A stretch of 64,000 nucleotides of DNA, taken from NCBI GenBank assembly GCA_036346225.1, contig JARFIW010001323.1, positions 1,054,001 to 1,118,000 of the forward strand, written 5' to 3'. Position 1 is the stretch's first letter. Each line of letters opens with the position of its first letter. The notes beneath the pieces were generated by a model. It had not been told where the DNA came from. It worked only from the letters and a program-made list of their open reading frames with translations, and searched no databases. The stretch is from Platerodrilus igneus (Eukaryota; Arthropoda; Insecta; Coleoptera; Lycidae). Of the stretch, positions 55,301 through 64,000 are shown piece by piece. Both the position numbers and the translations under genes were made by a program.

Positions 55301-58300
55301 TAACTAAGATGAGTGAAATACAAAGATTACACTAATCATCTACGCCTAAAGAATTCTTCTCCTTGTCATAACTAAGGGGCGCCAAACCGTCTGTTACAGT
55401 AACACCATAGATATTATTCCAACACAAAAGACAGCTATTCCGCATAGATCTCCTTTGCTTTGGTTTCCTAAATTTTATCACGTTATACGTTATCGTTTTC
55501 TACACTATTTTAAAAACACTTATTAAATTTCTGGTTATACTATAAAATTGAAGAATAAAGTTCTCGAAATCAAGGCCACTCCCAAATAAGATTCCACTAC
55601 TTAGGTGACTGAATTTTCTTCAACAATGACCTAAATTTTATCCTAATTCCCAAATATGTGCAAATAAAATCCAACTTACACTTAATTTCTATTAACATAT
55701 AATAATTGTAATGTACACACAGATATACCTAAAAGATCTTAGTTTCCCAACTTCACTCTGGCCAGGTATTGCTAAAAAAAATCCTATAGAAAGAACATTA
55801 AATTAAATCCATCAGTAATAATACCATTGCCCTATTTTCCAGTTTTCAATATTAAAATACATGACATAGTAAATCCCAATTTTTTGGAAATGTATTTAAT
55901 AACAAGATAGAAAACCGTTAAGTACCAACTTTTAATTTTGTCCTTTAAAATACTAATGTTTAATGTTTCAACGATGACTAAATTCTACCAATAAAATTAA
56001 ATTAAAAATTTTATGCGTACATATTTCTTAATATTCTAAAATGTTCCAAAATTCCTTGCACGATTATGCTTAATCTTAACAAGCACTAATTCCATCGCAA
56101 TACGACATTTTGGTTAATGTAAACAGGAAATTAAAACGTTTTAGTAAATGTAAATAGACTAAAGTTAATTTTTTTCAGTGAAATGCGAGACAATGTTGTT
56201 GGGAGGTTTCAAAATATTTAAACGCAATTTTTATTGTTACGGCATTATTGAAGTATGCATATATCTTATTTCGAGCAATGAATTAACAGTATCTCAATAA
56301 GAGAACTGGAAATACTAAAGCCCTTCAGCTCAGTCCAAAAAGCTTCATCGCTAACTTTCTCATACAATTAGGCACCGGTGAAGTGCTTTTAACGAGATTT
56401 AAAAATTTAGCGACAAAGAAAGCTCCTACAGTTAAAGTCAAGTATTTGCTTAAAGCTGACTTTGATGACTGCGTTCTACAGCAGGTTAAAATTTTATATT
56501 GTAATTCTTAAATTAAGTGGTAATGCGATCTTTAGTATACACAAGACATTTTGTGGCAGATACGTTGAGATGAGAATATTTCAACAAATTGAAATTCCTC
56601 TGTTAATCACAAAAAAAAAATTTCGTTAGAAATTGAACTTGTTTCCGTGTTAATGTATTTTAATAAAATTTTATATGCATTTTTCATTGTGCGGATTAGA
56701 ATAAATTGCTCTATAGTAAAGACTTCTTGTGAGATATAGTATTTGTAAAATAGGTTCGTTAAAATGTTAAAAAATCTGGATTGTTATTTTCGGTATTTAA
56801 ATAACTTCTTGTAGAGCTCAGGTTGTTTGAGGTCACCTTGTTAATGCTTCGTAGTAACAGAGATAACATTTATTTACAAGTTAAGATATTGTTATGTGCT
56901 TGTGATACATTAACATTAAAGGCATGCCATACACGAAGAAAATATGTACAAGTTTCTGGTGTGTAATTAAATTGTAAATGTCTTTAAAACTAGAACTAAA
57001 TCACTTTAGTTTGTAAAGTTGTGGAATGAGTTAGTATGTCTGGCGTCGTGTAGGTCATGATGTCCATGGTTGTAAATAACCCTGGCGCGAGTTAAGCTAA
57101 ATGCAATGTGGCACCTCGTGGAAGTCGGATGTCTATAAGGTTCGGTACCTAGCGGCTGGTGGACTGACTCTGGTGTATGGTGGCTTCCTTGGTTGGTAGA
57201 AATTGAAACGGGCTGATGGCGAAATGTTCCCAATTCTGGCGAGCGTGTTGGCGTCATGTGCCCTAGGAGGTGGTCCTAATGCAGTGATTGATGAGGAAAT
57301 GGATCAGTCCAAGTTATGGTGGGATTGCGTACATAACGTTGTGAGAGTTCACTTCATTTTATCCCACTAGATTTGGTGGTCGCAATGGGATAATCTGAAG
57401 AAAACCCTTAATGCACGAGGAAATTGGTGACTTCCGTCTTGCACTATTCGTAAGTTCCCTGCAAGAAGATAGGTGGCTCTCTTAAAGGGAGAATACAAGA
57501 AGGGATTTCTCTAGCGCCCTTTATATCAAGGGTTGTTTGTATTGTACATTCGGACGGTTCTATTTGTATTTTGAGTATTTCCGGACGAGTTTATTATTGA
57601 TTGAGGGATGTTTTATGCGTGCACGCTATTTATTTGCATGCTGCGTGCCTATTATTTAGCTAGTTAGGAGTATGGTTGGTTGCATACTCTTACATTCTAA
57701 ATAATAAAAACTAAATGCTAAATAACTGATGTTTGAACGATAAACAAGCAAATACTTAAAAAATTCCACATTAAGTTGAATGTAAACTAGAAATTTAGGA
57801 ATACACAACCAATAATTTAAAGTGATCGTTGGATTGAAAACATTATCCAAAAATTTACATTTTAGGAACAATAGTATAAATAAAATACTCAAATTGAACG
57901 AAAAATATACAACTGTTTTGCAAAGTTTTGCAATATGTTTGCGTTACTTTAGATATAAAGATAGAAAAGAAAAATTTGGAATTTTAAATAAATTAATAAA
58001 AACTTGATTTTAGTTGCAGTTATCATTAATTTGGCGATGATGTGGAAAACGTCAGATTTACTTTAATTACAACAACCTCGTTGCCAGAAAGCTGAAAATA
58101 TGCCTACTGTGATTTGGATAATAACGATGTCTTGGATTTGATCTTCAGTGATTTGGATATCCTTGCGCCGGTTAAAGTAATTTGCAGTAAAAGGTCGTAT
58201 GACATTGTTTATTAATGTCTGCATATGTGAATTAGTATTGCCTCTGTTAGTACAAAAATATTTAGATATAAGTTTGTTTCTTGTAGAAAACAAAAGATTT

Positions 58301-58839
58301 ATATTGCACCCATTTTACATTTTTGGTAATTGAAATTCTACATTTGTTTAAAAATTATAACTATGTACATGCGAACTTTAAATATAAGTTATAAATGGTT
58401 TGTATCTATGTATTTGAAAATTAATAGAACACGAAAATTATCATTTTGTTGGACTATGGAATAGCGACAAAACGCATTTTGTTTTAAAATTAAGTATAAT
58501 ATCAGGAAATGAATGTTAGAAATTTTGAATAAATCGGAAATAGATGTGTACTAATTTAAAGTTGGTATTGCACGTTTTCTATGTATTGTTATTAACATGA
58601 TTTAGAAAATTGATTTTGGAATTTTATGTATATCAGTATTGGAAACTGGAACTTTGGTGTGGTATATTACACAGCTCCAGCAAAAAAATGGAAATTTTGT
58701 TTGCCGCACCTGACCCATCGTACTAGATGTAATCGAGCATGCTAAAATCGAATCCGGATTCCAAATAACTTTATCACGTCCGATTTTTTCCTAACCTCAA
58801 AAAATTGGCTAAGAGTAATAAAATTTAATAAAATCTAAA
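55301..58839. other. Mostly intergenic; PBS-like site and a dispersed repeat inside
   Basis: 56290-56480 is a copy of the 38580-38900 family. 57374-57390 reads TGGTGGTCGCAATGGGA directly after CACTAGATT, which has the form of a primer binding site after an LTR end, but I cannot assign the tRNA. 57000-57550 is GC-richer than its surroundings and may be the LTR/leader of that element. No coding region recognised. Confidence 0.35.
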
Positions 58840-59075
58840 TAAAACCCCATAATCATAAACCCCAACAAATCCACAACTCCATGACTTTAAAACCCCATAA
58901 CCCTAAACCCTATAACTCTTTAACCCCATAACCCAGTAGAAAAGAAACTTATGCACGTTCAAGCAGTGAAAATCAATATGCTTCAAACAGCTATACCTTT
59001 TAACCCCACAATCAAGTAACCTTAAAACCCTATAATCCTAGTTCTCATAACCTTAAAAGACCCATAATCTTATAA
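58840..59075. repeat. Degenerate C-rich simple repeat (AACCCCATAA-type)
   Basis: Irregular units such as AACCCCATAATC, AAACCCTATAAC and TTAACCCCATAACCC. Not the insect telomere unit CCTAA in a regular array, although CCCTAAACCCTATAAC resembles it locally. Confidence 0.7.
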
Positions 59076-59700
59076 TCCCAGTTTTTATCCTGATTCCATA
59101 CACCATTTGCAAAACAGTACCTGTATGCAGTACAAGCAAGATCAGTGACGTTTTTCCGAAAACGGTGGTGGACACATACCACAAACATAAAAGAATTGAT
59201 CCTGTTTGTTTTGATCGTCATGTTCATATTGTTTAGGGGTTCCTTTGGATGTGTTACGTCTTGAAGCTGTAAACTCTGTAAAGGCCAAGAAACCCACATC
59301 TACATAGCTGCGACCATATGACGACGAGACCTGCGAATCCGCATGCTCACCCTGACCAGCCCCATATACTGGGTATCTGTCTCCCTGCATCGTAAATTTT
59401 TTTCATGTGTTTGCCATGGCGGCATGAACGTCGTTATCCAGGTCCCGGAATAACTTTGTTGCCAACCGTCACCCACGTGAAGGTGCTGTGGATTGCAAAC
59501 ACACGAAAAAAAAAGTTTCTTTGACACTGATAGAAGAGACTCTTCTGACGCGTCATCAATGGAGTTATGAGGTTATCTTACTTTTCGATATTCATCCTTG
59601 CGTAAATTAAAAAAAGCTCAGACCACAAAAACGGAATTTTTCCACTAGGTTACCCTTACCGTTACCAAACTTTATCCTTTTTAAAAAAATATAGAGTTAG
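59076..59700. other. GC-richer island with overlapping minus-strand frames, unassigned
   Basis: Three overlapping minus-strand frames (59045-59299, 59142-59390, 59300-59527) jointly keep an open path of about 160 codons with shifts, which hints at a decayed coding exon. I recognise no domain. Confidence 0.3.
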
Positions 59701-59714
59701 AGTAGAAACGCAGA

Positions 59715-60500
59715 GAAGTAAATATTACGAAAGAGGCGAGAGAGGCATGTGCCCTATCCCGTTAATTTTTAAATTGTATATCGAAGAAGCCATGAATACG
59801 CCAAATGCAGAAAGACATTTGAAATTATTATGCAGGGACAAACGATTGATATGCTCAGATTTGCAGATGATATGGCGGTATTAGCATCTAGCAAGGAAGA
59901 ACTAGAAGCAGCTCTTAATAAAATGGACATTAGTACTAGCAGAGAGATACGGAGAAGTAAATAATTCAAAAACCAGAATACAACTAGGGAACAAAAATTT
60001 ACAAGAGGTTAAGGATTGCTGCTATATAGTAAGTAAAATAAAATAAAATGGGAAAAGTGTAAAAGGTATAAAACAAAGACTAGCACAATGCTGTTGTGCA
60101 TTTAACACAAAGAAACTACTGCGTTCAAAACAAATAAGGTAGAAAAGGAAAAGATTGGTGAAGGCATATATATGGAGCACTGCACTGTACAGCTGTGAAA
60201 CGTGAGGAGAAGCGGACAGAAAAATGATGAAAGCCTTTGAAATGTGGTACTAGAAACGTATGATGAAGATATCATGGACAGACAAAGTAAAGAACAAAAT
60301 TAAAAGCATAGTTAAAAGCAATGGGGTTCGTGAAATAATAGGAAAAGAAAGAGATATGTAAATCAGCAAAAAATAGGAGAGATAGGATGACTGGACAATA
60401 CTAAGGCATGACGGAATAGTGCAGAATATATTAAGAGCAGAGAAAGGAAAAAGAGAGGTAGAGATAGTCTTAGATTATACTAATGTACATAGATAGTGAA
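59715..60500 (+). pseudogene. LINE reverse transcriptase C-terminal half, decayed
   Basis: Pieces in shifting frames encode CPIPLIFKLYIEEAMN, IDMLRFADDMAVLASSKEEL (the F/YADD catalytic box), RIQLGNKNLQEV, YIWSTALYSCET and RRMMKISWTDKVKN-like KRMMKISWTDKVKNKIKS, then WTILRHDGIVQNILRAEKGK. This order (RT motif C, then the conserved ..LYGCETWT..R..EAFEMW..RR..KI.W.D and GHILRH blocks) is typical of RTE/Jockey-like non-LTR retrotransposons; RTE is my preferred guess. Numerous stops and frameshifts. Confidence 0.75.
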
Positions 60501-60649
60501 AGATGAATGCTGTGGGAATTTCAGGGAAATGTGTAGGTTAGCTCAGAATAGAAATTAATGGAAGTACGCGTCCAAATAGTTCCAGAACGTCGTAAACAAC
60601 TGGAGGCGTTGGTTTTGCACTATTCTCAATAAATGTTGATTGTGCAAAA

Positions 60650-60780
60650 GGAGTAATTGGAAAACTATTGATTCGGAAGTGTCCAAATGGTGGGAGATCT
60701 TGGTAGTCATCAGGTTGCTAAACCCCCTTCGTGCACCATTCAATATCAGTGAAATATGGTATATTTCTTGAAAAAAATAA
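60650..60780 (+). repeat. Repeat shared with 63830-63960
   Basis: GGAAAACTATT ... ATCTTGG(T/C)AG(T/C)CA(T/C)(C)AGG(T)(T/C)GC(T)TAA followed by CCCC(C)TT(C/T)..CA and CAGTGAAATA. This copy lies between the two LINE fragments, so it may be a LINE 3' or 5' untranslated part. Confidence 0.6.
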
Positions 60781-61235
60781 GAGGGAAAAGTGCAAAAGGT
60801 ACAGAAAAAGAATAACACAAGACTGCACTGTACTTATAAAGAAAAGTAGCTGTTATGTTCGAAGAAAACAAACATAGAAACACTGTACGGCTGTAAAGCG
60901 TGGGCAGAAGGACATTTGGACAGGAAAAATATTGAAGTCTTTGAACTGTGATGCTTTAGACGTATGATGAAGGTATCATGGACAGACAAGGTCAAGAACA
61001 AAGAGCTAATAGATATGGTAGGGGAAGAAAAAATATGTGGAAAACAATAAAAAAATAGGAGAGATAACATGATAAGACATGAGGGACAGCAGGGAAAGGG
61101 AAAAAGAGAGATAGAAGTAACATTCGACTATTGCACACAGATAGTGAAAGATTCAGGTAGTAAGAATTTGAGGGAAATGTGTACATTATCTTAGAATAGA
61201 AAACAATGGATGTACGTGTTCGACCAGATCTAAGA
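60775..61235 (+). pseudogene. Second LINE C-terminal fragment of the same family
   Basis: Encodes, in broken frames, the same ISWTDKVKNK(E) block and following tail as the fragment at 60170-60500 (for example MMKVSWTDKVKNKELIDMVG). The nucleotide match to the first fragment is clear from CTGTACGGCTGTAAAGCGTG onward. It is either a tandem duplication or a second truncated insertion. Confidence 0.7.
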
Positions 61236-62429
61236 CTGAAGAACTAGTGCTGAAGCTGATATTGCGTCAGCCGGAATTCATTTTAAGGCACGTTACGGCG
61301 ATCGCAATTTCAAAAACCTCAAACGTCAAATTTATTTCACGCTAATTCACCCTCTTCGCACCCCAATAACTAAAGTTAATTGTAATGCCGACATTAGTCG
61401 AAAGATTGTGTTAAGGTTGTAGTTTAATAATGTTTGTCTAATATTCAGTAAAATTATAAATTCATTTACGAGGATGCAACCAAAGACATTGCTTGTTTTC
61501 TTTTAACGTAACACTGTTTACGATTTTTAGAAAGAAAATAAGTCGGTTACTCCCTCTTTTCAGAAGAAAGTGGCTAATTAGGTGACTAAAATTAATTTCC
61601 TTGGTTAAATGTGTTTCAACAGAATCCTTGTAAGAGATTCTAAAACGTCTAAAACGCATTTTCTGTTTCAGGATAGTGTGGTATAAAGTACTATTGCATT
61701 ATTCAAGTGTTTATTCAACTCCGAGCGGTGGGTAAACATAAGTGCATCAAGAATACTGAAAACACTAAAGCACTTCAGCTTAAAGACGTTATATAAAATC
61801 GAAAAAAGATATGCTGCCATCTTCCTTCAACAATCAGCAACCAAAGTAGCACTCTTATATTATCAGCAGGCAAAACTCTGCCAGCTAAGTATTTATTTCA
61901 AACTTGTTTTAGTGATAAATTTATACAAATGACTAATTTTAATATTGCAGATCTTATCTGGTCGGAATACGATATTTAAAACTCGAAGAACTGTTGTCTT
62001 TTTAGGATATGTACGCTGATATGACAACTAATGAATGGCAATTCCCTCAATAATGTCAACATTGGGATAGAACTCACTTTGATTAGCCTTCTTGGTCACT
62101 CCATTGGATTTTGAAACACGTGTTGATGTTGATTCAGTTCAGTGAGGTATATTTATTATTTCGCTAAACACGTTACTTTTTAAAAACTACAATTGAGCTT
62201 ATTCTGATATCTTGTGAAAATAGAGCTTCAGTACCTGTGACACTTGAAAATACAGATGTTGTTGAATCCATTACTACATTATGTTCTGTTTTAATAAGTT
62301 AGTAGGTGTTTGTTAGAAGTCTTATTTTAGAAGCGACATTAATTTGTATTGTATGTTACAACTGTATCTGTATTTGAGTTCGACTTTGATTATTTGCTAA
62401 ATTAGGAATCAGCATGCCTTGTTAGTCAA
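61236..62429. other. Intergenic with dispersed repeat copy at 61590-61930
   Basis: 61590-61930 is the best partner of the 38580-38900 repeat. The remainder shows no gene. Confidence 0.4.
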
Positions 62430-63665
62430 TCAGTTAGGTGTTAATAATTGTTTACTAAAATTACACAAAAAGGGTTTGAGTCTGTCCTTTTGATAAATCT
62501 TTTTTAACTCGGGGCCACGATTATTTAATGGTTTTCTATTTGTAAATTGAATATCTGTTAAATCTTCTGAATTTAAAGATTCTCCAAAGGAGGGGCCTTT
62601 TAATATCATTTCTCGACCACAATTTGCAAAATAAGGTAACCTACCTATTACTTCAGGTACAGCGGTACGAACGACACAAGAAAGCATTAGGCAGGTCCTT
62701 GGCCCAATTTTTGTGATTTTCGAATACGTATGAAGTAACATAGTTTTTAAAATTCGATTTACTCTCTATCTGATTTGCTTGTGGACGATAATATGCACTA
62801 AAGACAATTTTAGATTTTTACTATTTTATTAAATTTTAAACTGAACTCCGGTTTCTACTAACACATATTGGGGTTCTCCGAAAAGTCAAATAATAAATTC
62901 TTCATTTTTTTGAACTATTGTTGAAGCCGTAGCCTGTCTTAAAGGGATAAATAATGGAAATTTACTAAAAGTGTCAACTACTGTTAAAATACAAGTATGT
63001 TCTTTAGTAGTCGTACGTAAAGGACTATCTAAATCTATTGTGATCAATTGTCATAATTTCAATACTATTGAGTGGCTTGATATGTTTTCTGCTAGAAGTT
63101 TATGTTCTATTTTATGGACATTACACGTTTTACATTGATTTACGCAATTAGCAACATTAACCCGCAATTTGGGTCAGAAATATTTTTGCACTATGCGTAC
63201 ATACGTTTTAAAAATTCTAAAATGACCGGCTGTGACTTCTTCATGAAATTGTTTTAAAATTTCTCTTCGCTATAACTTGGTAACTACTTCCTTACAGTTT
63301 TCTATTTCTTCGGTTTTGTGAATTTGAGTGCTACATGTTTAAACAATTTTCCGTCAATTATTCCTCAACGGTTAAATTTAAGAAGACACTTTTGAATTAA
63401 TTTAGTTATTTTTTCACACCAACTATCATATTTCAAGCAGTGTCGAAATTTGGTAATTTATGCGGTTGGTTCTGAGGATCCATACAATTTTTTTATCCCT
63501 TTCTCGACTTGCTGAGGTTACCTCTGAATAACTATAGTTATTATTACTAATTTTAATATTATCTAATGCTGGAACAACGCAAGATAAGGCGTCGGCGATG
63601 ACATCATCTTTACCTTTTCGATGTACAATGTCGAAATTATGTTGTTGAAGTCTAATAATAATAAA
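62430..63665 (-). pseudogene. Ty3/Gypsy pol remnant: RNase H end and integrase
   Basis: On the complement, from about 63660: LQQHNFDIVHRKGKDDVIAD then ALS, the end of RT/RNase H; about 63260-63100, FHEEVTAGHFRIF and VANCVNQCKTCNVHK form the HHCC zinc finger of integrase; about 63050-62880, ITIDLDSPLRTTTKEHTCIL and VVDTFSKFPLFIPLR form the first half of the DDE core with both expected aspartate regions. 62741-62430 keeps an open frame of about 100 codons in the C-terminal part. Stops interrupt at several points. Transcription would be leftward; no LTR was identified in the window. Confidence 0.8.
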
Positions 63666-63829
63666 TTAGAACACTGTGGCACGATACAAATTAAAATAAT
63701 TAATACTCTTTTACAAAAAAAAAAAAAACTAAATACGTATTTTGACCACTATGCGGTCATCATGATGATTATTATAAGCAACTGCAAGTATTGTTTGGGC
63801 AATATTTTCGAATAATGTTAATTGTGTGA

Positions 63830-63960
63830 TAGAATTTACTGGAAAACTATTATTTTGACAAAAGTCTAAGTGTCGGAGTATCTTGGCAGCCACAGGCTGC
63901 TTAACCCCCTTTCACTGAAACTCAGTGAAATAGGGCATAAAATTAGAAAACAATAGAAGG
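63830..63960 (+). repeat. Repeat shared with 60650-60780
   Basis: Second copy of the segment described at 60650. The window ends shortly after, so its relation to another LINE fragment cannot be seen. Confidence 0.6.
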
Positions 63961-64000
63961 GGAACCGAGCTGTATACATACTGTGCGAGATACCCCCAAA

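Noticed and set aside
57374..57390. A defined LTR retrotransposon based on the PBS-like TGGTGGTCGCAATGGGA
   Set aside because: No tRNA could be matched with confidence and no LTR pair or coding region accompanies it; kept only as a note.
58840..59075. Internal telomere repeat
   Set aside because: CCCTAAACCCTATAAC looks telomeric locally, but the unit is irregular and does not form a CCTAA array.

Overview
The window looks like AT-rich, non-coding, repeat-dominated nuclear DNA of an arthropod, most likely an insect. I found no confident single-copy host gene. Nearly everything recognisable is a transposon or an endogenous virus-like element, at different stages of decay. The insect call rests on the combination of a Maverick/Polinton with arthropod-type genes (PLA2-like/pVI-like protein, DUF8207-like protein), BEL/Pao, Penelope-like, hAT, pogo, Gypsy and LINE remnants, a tRNA-Lys type primer binding site, and a densovirus-like NS1 fossil.

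Layout. 1-1530: decayed BEL/Pao pol (RNase H and integrase) and an LTR-like tail. 1760-3150: Penelope-like element (RT plus GIY-YIG). 4667-6221: a composite of GACCC-rich repeats around a roughly 0.7 kb LTR-like repeat that recurs at 35138-35919. 9312-12670: a repeat-rich block holding two convergent small genes, one intact (98 aa) and one with a clean two-exon structure (140 aa); inverted copies of one sequence lie at both sides. 12736-22395: a Maverick/Polinton with protein-primed DNA polymerase B (broken), major capsid protein, a 50-aa small ORF, minor capsid protein, adenain-like protease, PLA2/pVI-like protein, packaging ATPase, a DUF8207-like protein, and a second decayed PLA2/pVI-like gene. 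No integrase or convincing Polinton termini were seen. 22929-26550: a hAT element with near-perfect terminal repeats and target duplications, reduced to a BED zinc finger. 27451-29060: parvovirus/densovirus NS1-like helicase fossil with upstream unassigned exons. 31927-36846: a 4.9 kb element with about 1.2 kb inverted arms; each arm carries a copy of the C-terminal end of a Polinton-type polymerase, and the centre holds duplicated unknown coding sequence. 37.7 kb: pogo-type HTH remnant. 38-58 kb: dispersed repeat families, tRNA-derived SINEs, a Ginger-like integrase fragment, AT microsatellites with a recurring junction sequence, an LTR leader with a tRNA-Lys primer site, and an array of four 3' splice-acceptor-like motifs. 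59.7-61.2 kb: two LINE fragments. 62.4-63.7 kb: Ty3/Gypsy RNase H/integrase remnant on the minus strand.

How genes work together. The Polinton set forms a virion module (capsid, minor capsid, protease, PLA2/pVI-like, ATPase) transcribed mostly leftward, a polymerase transcribed rightward and convergent with it, and a short divergent promoter region at 20175-20307 serving the PLA2/pVI-like gene and the ATPase. The element is not expected to be functional as it stands: polymerase, capsid and minor capsid reading frames are interrupted. The most unusual structures are the palindromic 4.9 kb polymerase-tail element and the two-gene repeat-flanked module just left of the Polinton.
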